DNA of 64,000 nt from positions 558,001 to 622,000 of the forward strand of contig NZ_MOBJ01000006.1 in NCBI RefSeq assembly GCF_003732225.1. Direction: 5' to 3'. Below the pieces are notes generated by a model. The model did not search any database. It saw only the letters and a program-made list of their open reading frames with translations, and was not told the DNA's origin. A program made the position numbers and the translations under genes. Below, in pieces: positions 17,098-25,189 of the stretch (positions are counted from its first letter, which is position 1; each line of letters opens with the position of its first letter). This stretch comes from Pseudomonas brassicacearum. GTDB taxonomy: Bacteria > Pseudomonadota > Gammaproteobacteria > Pseudomonadales > Pseudomonadaceae.

Positions 17098-19518
17098 ATG
17101 TACCTGATCAACGGCCAACTGCACGACACCCTCACACCAACAGCCGCCCTCGACCGGCTGCTGCCAGGATTGGCGCAACAACTGGAGCAACCACCGACCA
17201 GCGAAAGCGTCCTTGAATGCGCGGAGCTTTTCGCGCAGAAACTGCTGACCCGTCAGCACAACCTTGAACTCGATGAGGGACAACGCCAGGAACTCATCGC
17301 GTTCTGCCAACGCAGCACACTGAGCACCAAACTGGAACGAGAGTTGGGCGTACAACCGCAATCGCTGCGGCGTATCGCCTACGACCAACAACCTTTTGAA
17401 AACTGGCACCCGTTAGGGCTTGTGGTGCATATCACGCCTGCCAACGCTCCATTGCTGGGGTTCTGCGCGGTACTGGAAAGCCTGTTGGTGGGCAACGTCA
17501 ACTGGCTGCGCCCAAGCTCCAGTGACAATGGCCTGAGCGCGCAATTACTGGCGGCATTGCTCGACTGTGACTCTGGCGGGTTGCTGGTCAACTGCATTGC
17601 CGTACTACCGGTAGACATCGCTGATATTGGTCTTCTATGCGCTCACGCCGATGGCGTCAGCGCATGGGGTGGCGAAGCCGCGCTCAGCGCCATTCGCCAG
17701 CAGATTCCCAGCGGTTGTCGCTGGATCGACTGGGGACACAAGATCAGTTTTGCCTACGTGTCCCCTGAAGCGCTGTCGCCTGAAGCGCTGGATATCCTGG
17801 TCGATGAGGTTTGCCGACTGGACCAACAAGCCTGCTCCAGTCCGCAGTGGCTGCTGGTTGACAGTGCTGACCCGCAAACGCTGCACGCAATCGGCGAACA
17901 ACTCGCCCACGCCTTTGAACGCCGCGCGAAGCGCTGGCCAGCGTTAGCTCCCACACCTCAGGAAGCCTCGGAGATCACCACCCGGGTGGCCTTCGCGCAA
18001 CTCGATCAGAGCTTTGCCGATCAAACGGGGCACGTCTGGTCCGGTGAGGGATGGCGGGTCATTTGGGAGCACCATCGCAAACTGGCGCCTTCACCGTTGT
18101 TTCGTACGCTGTTGTTACGGCCAATGCCACACGCTTTGGTTGCCGAATCGTTGCTGCCGTGGCGGGCGTTTCTGCAAAGCTGCGCGCTGATCAGCACACC
18201 CGCGCAAACGCCAGGTTTGGTCAGGAAACTGCTGAGTGCCGGGGTCAATCGAATCACACCGCCCGAGCTGATTCATGAGGGCTATGCGGGCGAACCCCAT
18301 GACGGCGTTTACGCCCTGTCACGCATGACCCGCAGGACCTCGGTAACCTTGCCAACGCAGCTATTGGCCAACCGCGCGACACTGGACCAGCGCCCTTGCG
18401 CGCCTGCAGGCTTGAACACCTGTGCGGTGATGAGCAAGGCGGATTTCATCGCGCAACCTTTAGCGCCCGAAGCCCAACTGTTTTTCCGCTCAGGTGGCAG
18501 CAGCGGGGTTCCGGCCTTGGCAGGCTTCAGCTATCGAGACTTTAACCGGCAAATGCGCGCGGCGGCTGATGGCATGTTCGCCATGGGGCTGACCCCAGGC
18601 CAGGATCGCGTGATGAACCTGTTCTACGGCGGCAGCCTTTATGGCGGGCTGTTCAGTTTCTCCAGCATCCTCGAACAGATGGGTGTCACGCACTTCCCCA
18701 TGGGTGGCCCCAACGACGACGATTTCAGTGAAATAGCCCAACTGATCGTGAGCCAGCGCATCAACACGCTGATTGGCATGCCCAGCACGTTGCAGCGCCT
18801 GTTTTTCAATGAGCAGGATCGCCTCAAGGCCTATGGCGGGGTCCATAAAGTCTTTATGGGCGGTGAACATCCTGGCGATGCCAGCCGACGGCTAATGGCG
18901 AGTTGCGGGGTCTCGACGATTCGCTCCGCACTCTACGGTTCTGTCGACGCCGGCCCTCTCGGTCATGCGTGCCCTGCGACCGTAGATGGCGTATTTCACC
19001 TGATGAGCGACATCCAATGGCTTGAAATCGTCAATGTCGAGCACGACGTTCCCGTCGAACCCGGCGAAGTCGGTCGTTTGCTCTTTACCTCGCGGGCACG
19101 CGAAGGTCAGACGATCAACCGTTACGAGGTCGGGGACTGTGGGCGTTGGGTGCCGGGGGCCTGCCCGTGCGGCCTCGACACGCCTCGATTTGAACTGCAT
19201 GGAAGACACGGCCGACTGCTGCGGGTCGCCTCGTATTTTGTCTCGACCCGCGATCTGGAAGAAAAAGCCGCCACTCAACTACAGCTGGTCCTTGATTACG
19301 ACTCGAACGGAAACGAACGCTTGCTGGTGCGCGCAGAACACGATCCGCACACCCTTCGGCAACGTTTGCTGGAGATCCCCGTTATTTCAATGGCCGTGAA
19401 TAATTGTTTGCTGGAACTTGAAGTTCAGCGGTGCTCTGCACACCGTTTCGAACGCAACAGGCACAGCGGCAAAATCCCCTTGATCATTGATCTGCGGAAG
19501 AACTTCCCGACTCACTAA
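17098..19518 (+). CDS. LuxC-type acyl reductase fused to a PaaK-like adenylating domain
   Basis: An 806-residue fusion. Residues 1 to about 420 match LuxC, the NADPH-dependent fatty acyl reductase: 'NWHPLGLVVHITPANAPLLGF', a 'NVNWLRPSS' nucleotide-binding stretch and the nucleophile in DQQACSSPQ (Cys246). From about 440 there is a second, adenylate-forming domain of the PaaK/LuxE type: FFRSGGSSGVPALAGF (462-477), 'NTLIGMPSTLQRLF', 'YGSVDAGPLGH' and 'INRYEVGDCGRW'. Standalone LuxC proteins are about 480 residues, so the fusion is unusual. One chain could activate an acid and reduce it to an aldehyde. The start follows AGGGAGAGCTTGAT. Confidence 0.82.
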   Translation: MYLINGQLHDTLTPTAALDRLLPGLAQQLEQPPTSESVLECAELFAQKLLTRQHNLELDEGQRQELIAFCQRSTLSTKLERELGVQPQSLRRIAYDQQPFENWHPLGLVVHITPANAPLLGFCAVLESLLVGNVNWLRPSSSDNGLSAQLLAALLDCDSGGLLVNCIAVLPVDIADIGLLCAHADGVSAWGGEAALSAIRQQIPSGCRWIDWGHKISFAYVSPEALSPEALDILVDEVCRLDQQACSSPQWLLVDSADPQTLHAIGEQLAHAFERRAKRWPALAPTPQEASEITTRVAFAQLDQSFADQTGHVWSGEGWRVIWEHHRKLAPSPLFRTLLLRPMPHALVAESLLPWRAFLQSCALISTPAQTPGLVRKLLSAGVNRITPPELIHEGYAGEPHDGVYALSRMTRRTSVTLPTQLLANRATLDQRPCAPAGLNTCAVMSKADFIAQPLAPEAQLFFRSGGSSGVPALAGFSYRDFNRQMRAAADGMFAMGLTPGQDRVMNLFYGGSLYGGLFSFSSILEQMGVTHFPMGGPNDDDFSEIAQLIVSQRINTLIGMPSTLQRLFFNEQDRLKAYGGVHKVFMGGEHPGDASRRLMASCGVSTIRSALYGSVDAGPLGHACPATVDGVFHLMSDIQWLEIVNVEHDVPVEPGEVGRLLFTSRAREGQTINRYEVGDCGRWVPGACPCGLDTPRFELHGRHGRLLRVASYFVSTRDLEEKAATQLQLVLDYDSNGNERLLVRAEHDPHTLRQRLLEIPVISMAVNNCLLELEVQRCSAHRFERNRHSGKIPLIIDLRKNFPTH

Positions 19519-19564
19519 TAGCACAACAAAAATCACATTCATAAATGATAAAGAGTACAGACCA

Positions 19565-20857
19565 ATGAATATTAGCTATTCACTTGAAGCGTTGCTGTCG
19601 TATTCAATAAAGCACTCACGCTATTACAAAACACACTTCAAACACCTGCCGGAACATCCCTGCACTCTCGACGACTTACCGTTGACTATTGCCTCGGAGT
19701 ATTGGAATGGCAGTCATAACTTGGACACCTGGTCAGTACTGACCGGTAAAACCGAAAACGCCCTGATCTATAAAACCGGCGGTTCAACCGGCCAGGAAAA
19801 ACTGGTCGCGTACACGCGCGCTGAATGGCAGAGCATGGTGACGCACTTCGGTCACTCCCTCTCGGGGCAGCTCTGCGACGGTGACCGGGTCGCCAATCTG
19901 TTCTTTGCCGGTGACCTTTATGCCAGTTTTCTGTTCATCCATGACTCATTGGCCCATGTGACCCCTGCCATCTGTGAGTTTCCGTTTGCCGGCGAAGTCG
20001 ATGGCGCAACGCTTACCGCAGCCATTACCGAGCACCGGATCAATGTCCTCGCTGGCGTGCCGGCACAACTGCTGCGCTTTGCCGCCTACCTGATCGAGCA
20101 ACAATGCGTCCTGCCACAGGTAACGACCGTGCTCTACGGCGGCGAAAGTCTGTTTGCCGCACAATTGCCGTTGCTGGCGCAGGTCTTTCCCAATGCACGC
20201 ACTGTGTCCATAGGCTACGCCTGTGTCGACGCAGGACTGGTAGGCGCCAGCACCCGGGATTGCGAGATGGGAGAACATCGAGTATTCGATGAACAGACGG
20301 TGGTGGAAATTGTCGATGAACACACTCATGAAGTCATCGACACGTGTAACCGTCCAGGTCAATTGATCATCACCAACCTGACCCGAAAATTGATGCCGCT
20401 GCTGCGTTATCCGGTCGGTGATCGTGCCTGTTGGCGCGAGCCGAGCGGCACCCCAAAACGCAAGTTCGCCTTGCTCGGGCGTAGCGAGCAAAGCAACCGT
20501 ATCCGCATCGGCGTTGCATCATTGTTTCAGGAAGAAATGGCCGAGATCCTTCAACGTCTGGCCGATTGCTGGCAATGGCAGTTAGTGCTCGAAAGTGTCG
20601 GGGTCAAGGATCGAATGAGCCTGATGTGGGTACCTGCCCAAGGCGCAAGTTCAATAGAAACCAAGACCCTGGCCATTCACGCAGCGCTGCTCGCTCAGTA
20701 CCCGGAAATCAACCAGATGATCGGCAATGGTCAGCTTGAATGTGTGGTCAGACCTTGCTCGGCAAGCGCACTGCTGCTGCATCCGCGCTCTGGAAAACAG
20801 CGCCGGATCGTTGACCTGCGTGTGTATGGCGCCCCTCAGCGGGAGCCCACTCCATGA
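19565..20857 (+). CDS. PaaK-like adenylate-forming enzyme
   Basis: A 430-residue enzyme related to phenylacetate-CoA ligases. It has the phosphate loop YKTGGSTGQEK (residues 69-79), 'ITEHRINVLAGVPAQLLRFA', 'VLYGGESLFAAQ' and a 'MPLLRYPVGDRACW' segment matching the RYxxGD motif. It resembles the C-terminal half of the preceding fusion protein, so the cluster holds three related activating domains. No carrier protein or CoA-specific feature is visible, so the acceptor (CoA, protein Cys or amine) is open. The ATG at 19565 comes after AAAGAGTACAGACCA; the frame opens earlier but within the previous gene. It overlaps the next gene by four bases. Confidence 0.8.
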   Translation: MNISYSLEALLSYSIKHSRYYKTHFKHLPEHPCTLDDLPLTIASEYWNGSHNLDTWSVLTGKTENALIYKTGGSTGQEKLVAYTRAEWQSMVTHFGHSLSGQLCDGDRVANLFFAGDLYASFLFIHDSLAHVTPAICEFPFAGEVDGATLTAAITEHRINVLAGVPAQLLRFAAYLIEQQCVLPQVTTVLYGGESLFAAQLPLLAQVFPNARTVSIGYACVDAGLVGASTRDCEMGEHRVFDEQTVVEIVDEHTHEVIDTCNRPGQLIITNLTRKLMPLLRYPVGDRACWREPSGTPKRKFALLGRSEQSNRIRIGVASLFQEEMAEILQRLADCWQWQLVLESVGVKDRMSLMWVPAQGASSIETKTLAIHAALLAQYPEINQMIGNGQLECVVRPCSASALLLHPRSGKQRRIVDLRVYGAPQREPTP

Positions 20858-21822
20858 GCACAGTAAGACTTCGACGCTTCAAGCAAGCGGACTCTGCAGC
20901 GGTCAGTGCGTTGTTTCGTCAGGTGTACGGGGAAAATTATGTACAGCCCGATGTCTATCTGCCGTCGATGATTGGCCAACACAACGCCGACCACCAATGG
21001 TATTCAATGCTGGCCGTGATCAATGATCGGATTGTTGGCCACGCTGCACTCTGCCGAGACCCACAGGGTCGGGATCACGCAGAATTTGCCTTGAGCCTTG
21101 TGCACCCGGCAGTCCAGGGAAAAGGTATCGCCAGCCGATTGGGGCGTGAACTGCTGCGACGTGCGAGTCGACTCGGACTCAAGAGCGTCTCGATCAAACA
21201 GGTCACCCATCATCCCTACACTCAGCGGATGGCGCAAAGACTCGGTTTCCAAAGCATTGGACTGCTTCCCGACTATGTCCCCTCACCCTTTGGTGAGCGC
21301 TACAAGGAAAGCGTTGTCATTGGCTATCAAATGGTCAAAGGGCATGCGCGTCCGTTACCGCAACTGGAATGGCCGCAGGCCTGTGCCACCCTCATGGGAC
21401 AACTGTCTGCAGCATTCGGCAGCCAACGTGACTCGCCATCGCAACGGCCTTATCCCATTCAGATAAGCCAGCATCACGAGCGTGTGGAGGTCGTCCTTTG
21501 CCAGTTGAACAAAAGCACACTGCTGCAACTGGGACAGCTACCCAGGCACTGGATGGTCTCGATCAAGCTTGATCTGTCGCGGCATTTTCCACGAAACCTG
21601 CAAGCGCTCTGCGCCATCGACTTCGTATTTACCGGCCTGATGCCCGCACCCGCAGCGTCTGGCTGGTATGCGTTGTTTCATCGCGGCGCAAGACAGCGGC
21701 CAGTCAGTTTTTACTGCCCGCACATGCAACAACTGCATGACGCTTTACTCCTCAAGCGGTCAAACACTCCTCGCACTCGGTTAGCCGATACCGAGTCGGC
21801 GACAACACACTCAGTTGCCTGA
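20854..21822 (+). CDS. GNAT acyltransferase with extra C-terminal domain
   Basis: A 322-residue protein. Residues 1-155 are a GNAT fold: 'VRLRRFKQADSAAVSALFRQVYG', a strand 'DHAEFALSLVHPAVQGKGIASRLGRELL' containing the acyl-CoA-binding Q-G-K-G-I-A loop, and 'HPYTQRMAQRLGFQSIGLLP'. About 165 further residues match no family I recognise. The ATGA overlap with the preceding gene indicates translational coupling. In context it could transfer the acyl group activated by the upstream enzymes to an amine or alcohol. Its 3' end overlaps the convergent LysR gene by 12 bases. Confidence 0.8.
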   Translation: MSTVRLRRFKQADSAAVSALFRQVYGENYVQPDVYLPSMIGQHNADHQWYSMLAVINDRIVGHAALCRDPQGRDHAEFALSLVHPAVQGKGIASRLGRELLRRASRLGLKSVSIKQVTHHPYTQRMAQRLGFQSIGLLPDYVPSPFGERYKESVVIGYQMVKGHARPLPQLEWPQACATLMGQLSAAFGSQRDSPSQRPYPIQISQHHERVEVVLCQLNKSTLLQLGQLPRHWMVSIKLDLSRHFPRNLQALCAIDFVFTGLMPAPAASGWYALFHRGARQRPVSFYCPHMQQLHDALLLKRSNTPRTRLADTESATTHSVA

Positions 21823-22737
21823 ATCTCTGCGCACCAGTCCGTTACCCGGCTGAGCGCAGAGCTGCACCAGCCAATCGACAAACACCCGCACCCGCAGAGA
21901 CAACTGGCGGTGCGGGGGATAGAGCGCCGTCAGGGGCATTCCTGGCGGCGGCAGATGCTCCAACACTTCGCACAAACTGCCCTCACGCAACTGCCGAGCG
22001 ACGTGGTAGTACGGCGTTTGAACCAGGCCATAACCCGCTTCACAAGAGGCCAGGTAACCATCGGCGCTGTTGACCGCCACCTGTTTGGGCAAATCCACCA
22101 GGCGCACGTGCCCATCGATTTCAAACTCCAGACCGAAACGCTTGCCGGTGGTGCTGGAGAAATACTCGACCATCCGGTGCCCCGCAAGATCTTCCAGGCA
22201 ACGCGGCGTGCCCTGGCGTTGCAGGTATTCGGGACTGGCGCAGGTGACCTGATCGAGCATCGCCAGAGGTCGTGCCACCAGCGACTCATCCAGAAACGAA
22301 CCACCGCGCAGCACACAATCGACGCCCTCGCGAATCAGGTCGACCGGACGATCGTTCAAGCCAATTTCCAATTCGATCAGCGGGTAACGGCGGGTAAATT
22401 CCGGCAAGGCCGGGATCACCAGCAAACGACCGATGCCGGCAGGCATATCGATGCGTAATAGACCGCGCGGGTTTTGCCGGGAGCTGGAAAACGCCACCTC
22501 CGCCTCATCCAGATCAGCCAGAAGGCGCACGCAACGTTGGTAATACGCCGCGCCATCGGCGGTTGGACTGACGTGCCGCGTGGTGCGCTGCAACAGCTGG
22601 ACACCCAGATACGCCTCAAGCTGCTTGATCAGGATAGTGACCGAGGCACGGGGCATTTGCAGGCTGTCAGCGGCCCTGGCAAACCCTTCCAGCTCGACAA
22701 TGCGAGTGAACACTCGCATGGCATTAAATCGGTCCAT
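21811..22737 (-). CDS. LysR-type regulator of the divergent aldo-keto reductase
   Basis: A 308-residue regulator. The N-terminal winged helix is clear ([20 protein letters not shown], then '[35 protein letters not shown]'), and the sensor domain has '[24 protein letters not shown]', typical of the large CrgA/DhcR-like LysR group. It is divergent from the aldo-keto reductase across 117 bases and most likely controls it. It is convergent with the GNAT gene, so it could also have a link to that cluster, but layout favours the reductase. Confidence 0.88.
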   Translation of the reverse strand: MDRFNAMRVFTRIVELEGFARAADSLQMPRASVTILIKQLEAYLGVQLLQRTTRHVSPTADGAAYYQRCVRLLADLDEAEVAFSSSRQNPRGLLRIDMPAGIGRLLVIPALPEFTRRYPLIELEIGLNDRPVDLIREGVDCVLRGGSFLDESLVARPLAMLDQVTCASPEYLQRQGTPRCLEDLAGHRMVEYFSSTTGKRFGLEFEIDGHVRLVDLPKQVAVNSADGYLASCEAGYGLVQTPYYHVARQLREGSLCEVLEHLPPPGMPLTALYPPHRQLSLRVRVFVDWLVQLCAQPGNGLVRRDSGN

Positions 22738-22854
22738 TGCCCTTGGCCATCCGATGATTATTTAGAAATTACAAATAGTGATAGCGCTTTTAGCCGGTTT
22801 ATCTTGTTTTTGTCGAGCGTAACAATGGGCCCACATCAAAAAAGGAGCGACACC

Positions 22855-23850
22855 ATGCACACTCGTCAATTGGGCAAAAACGGCCCTCAGGTTTCTGCGA
22901 TCGGTCTGGGCTGCATGGGCATGACCGACTTCTACACCACCGGCGGCGATACCTCTGAGGCACTGGCGACATTGCATCGTGCAATGGAACTGGGCATCAA
23001 TTTTCTCGATACCGCTGATATATACGGCCCCCACACCAACGAAGAGCTGATCGGCAAAGCCATGGTCGGCAAGCGCGATCAGGTGTTTCTTGCGAGCAAA
23101 TTCGGCATTGTGCGTGACCCGCTCAACCCGACCGCGCGCGGGGTCAACGGCCGACCGGACTACATCCGTGCCGCCATCGATGGCACGCTGAAACGCCTGG
23201 GCATAGAAACCCTGGACTTGTATTACCAGCATCGCGTCGATCCGGACGTGGCCATCGAAGAAACCGTAGGTGCCATGGCCGAACTGGTCCAGGCCGGTAA
23301 GGTGCGCTATCTCGGTTTGAGCGAGGCCTCAGCGAAAACCCTTGAGCGAGCGCACAAGGTTCACCCGATCAGCGCGCTGCAAAGTGAATACTCGCTGTGG
23401 AGTCGCGATCAGGAGCACAACGATTGCCTGGCCACCTGCCAGCGCCTGGGGATTGCCTTTGTGCCGTACAGCCCCCTCGGCCGAGGCTTTCTGACCGGCG
23501 CCCTGAAAAGTCCCGATGACTTTGCAGCGGACGATTACCGACGCTTCAGCCCACGTTTTCAGGGCGACAACTTCAACAGGAATTTACAGTTGGTCCAGCA
23601 AGTGCAAACGCTGGCGGCGGATAAAGGCGTGAGCGCAGGGCAGCTGGCGCTGGCCTGGGTATTGGCGCAAGGCGATTACCTGATCCCGATTCCGGGCACC
23701 AAGCAACGCAAGTATCTGGAGGAGAATATCGCGGCGCTGGACGTTGTATTAAGTCAGGAAGATTTGTCGGCGCTGGAGGCGATTTTTCCGGATGATGCGG
23801 TGCTCGGGGCGCGTTACCCGCAAGCCGTCATGCAGATGCTCGATCGATAA
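22855..23850 (+). CDS. Aldo-keto reductase
   Basis: A 331-residue NADPH-dependent reductase of the AKR13/YajO-like group. The TIM-barrel marks are '[12 protein letters not shown]', the catalytic Asp/Tyr region [21 protein letters not shown], '[10 protein letters not shown]' (with the active-site His) and the cofactor stretch '[16 protein letters not shown]'. It reduces aldehydes or ketones; the substrate is unknown. The ATG at 22855 follows AAAAAGGAGCGACACC. It is immediately followed by a large palindromic element that begins 11 bases after the stop. Confidence 0.88.
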   Translation: MHTRQLGKNGPQVSAIGLGCMGMTDFYTTGGDTSEALATLHRAMELGINFLDTADIYGPHTNEELIGKAMVGKRDQVFLASKFGIVRDPLNPTARGVNGRPDYIRAAIDGTLKRLGIETLDLYYQHRVDPDVAIEETVGAMAELVQAGKVRYLGLSEASAKTLERAHKVHPISALQSEYSLWSRDQEHNDCLATCQRLGIAFVPYSPLGRGFLTGALKSPDDFAADDYRRFSPRFQGDNFNRNLQLVQQVQTLAADKGVSAGQLALAWVLAQGDYLIPIPGTKQRKYLEENIAALDVVLSQEDLSALEAIFPDDAVLGARYPQAVMQMLDR

Positions 23851-23861
23851 CACCGGCATCG

Positions 23862-24181
23862 CATAGGTATTTACACAACTTTGAAATACGGTGAAGGACT
23901 ATGTCCGTAGCAGCTGTCGAGCCCGTGACGCTCCGCGTCCCTAGAGGCATTCTTTTGCGGCGCATGAGAACGATCAAACAGCCAATTACAGGGCCACCCC
24001 CGTAGCAGCTGTCGAGCCCGCGAGGCTGCGTTCGGCCGCAGAGCGGTCGTAAAATCAGGCAACACCTTCGTTCAGGCAAACCGCGTGTGCAGGATATGCG
24101 AGGACTTCGTCCTCGAACGCAGCCTCGCAGGCTCGGCAGCTGCTACAAGAGCTGGAAGAGCAAGATGTGTAGATACTTATG
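23862..24181. repeat. Palindromic element with terminal inverted repeats (full copy)
   Basis: The outer ends CATAGGTATTTACACAACTT and, read in reverse, CATAAGTATCTACACATCTT match at 17 of 20 positions. Inside are two left arms (GTAGCAGCTGTCGAGCCC at 23909 and 24003) and one right arm (CGAACGCAGCCTCGCAGGCT, ending CAGCTGCTAC at about 24146). This copy therefore carries an internal duplication. No transposase is encoded. The size, ends and copy number suggest a MITE-like unit. Confidence 0.8.
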
Positions 24182-24237
24182 ACCAGCATCGGCAGGCCCG
24201 TTCATGTCGTTGCCGACGGGCCTGTTGCGCTTGAAGA

Positions 24238-24774
24238 TCAGGCTTTGCCGTTGACACCCTTGGTGTTCGGAACGGCAGTGCCATTGCCCATGCCATAAGT
24301 CTTCAGGTTCTGCAGTACGTAGATCGCCTTCTTGTACTCGGGGATCAGATGATTGGCGTACTTGTTGCCTTTGAGGTTGTTGTTCTGGATGGTATCCAGC
24401 TGCGTCGCGAAGTACTCCAGCGCATTGAATTTTTCGTCCAGGTTTTTCGGCACCCCAAAGCGATCGAACTTGTCGCCAGCGTTGAGCAGCGTCAGGGCCG
24501 TCACATCGCTGATCAAACCCCGATCGCGCAAAAAGGCGCTGATGTTGCCGAGCTGTTTGACCGTGACCGTCTCGGGGTCGAATCCCTTGAAATTCTTGTA
24601 GAGCTTCTGCTCGTTCATTTTCGCGGTGTTCAGCGCCAATGGGTCGTTGCCCACCAGTGCGAGCATCTGCTTGACCTTGACGCTCTGCGGTACGGGTTTG
24701 CTGCCACTCGTTCCGCCCTCGCGAATCAGTAATCCGGCCTTACTGGTCCAGCCACCGACATAACCGATCGTCAT
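24238..24774 (-). CDS. Protein of unknown function
   Basis: A 178-residue, probably cytosolic, mostly helical protein with no signal peptide or membrane segment. Visible features are a Gly-rich start (MTIGYVGGWTSKAGLLI), a lysine/glutamate-rich middle ('NEQKLYKNFKGFDPETVTVKQLGNISAFLRDRGLISDVTALTLL') and a C-terminal 'KKAIYVLQNLKTYGMGNGTAVPN'. The 'DRGLISDVTALTLLNAGDKFD' segment has the look of proteins that pair with flagellar or secretion parts, but I cannot name a family. I prefer the ATG with AGGGGCACTGTC upstream; another ATG lies eight codons earlier with a badly placed AAGG. It is divergent from the FliA-promoted chemoreceptor. Confidence 0.6.
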   Translation of the reverse strand: MTIGYVGGWTSKAGLLIREGGTSGSKPVPQSVKVKQMLALVGNDPLALNTAKMNEQKLYKNFKGFDPETVTVKQLGNISAFLRDRGLISDVTALTLLNAGDKFDRFGVPKNLDEKFNALEYFATQLDTIQNNNLKGNKYANHLIPEYKKAIYVLQNLKTYGMGNGTAVPNTKGVNGKA

Positions 24775-25102
24775 GACAGTGCCCCTGTGTGCAGACATCC
24801 TTGTAAGGCGAGCATAAAAAGTCCTTATTCAACCGATGGAATTGCGCGCAAGTATCAATGTGCCAGCGCCCCTCCACCTACAAATATTTCAGCTTTTTAC
24901 AATTTTTGTACAATTCGGATACAAACCACCAAACCCTTGAATTCATTGATTTGAAACCATTGTTTAACAATCGGACCGTCACTGAATCCGATTTAAAAGC
25001 GTCCCAACAAAACCACGTCGCCAGCCCGGAACGGAAGCGTAAGTGTCTCGCGCCCGTGACTAACCGGTCGTCCGTAAAAAGCCTGTTTTGGGACCATGGT
25101 AC

Positions 25103-25129
25103 TAAAGTTCGTCTGCCGCAGGCCGATAG
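25103..25129 (+). promoter_or_regulatory. Probable FliA (sigma-28) promoter
   Basis: TAAAGTTC, 11 bases, then GCCGATAG: one mismatch in each half to the flagellar sigma consensus TAAAGTTT-N11-GCCGATAA. It lies 61 bases before the chemoreceptor start on the same strand. This agrees with the known habit of motility sigma factors to transcribe chemoreceptor genes. Confidence 0.8.
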
Positions 25130-25189
25130 CTGCTAAACGCCGCAATAAATCAACAAGAGCGCTTAGCACGCCACAGAAGGACAGGTTCA

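Noticed and set aside
14701..21822. Reading the LuxC/LuxE cluster as a bioluminescence operon
   Set aside because: No luxA, luxB or luxD-like gene is present. LuxC and LuxE alone make aldehydes and do not give light.
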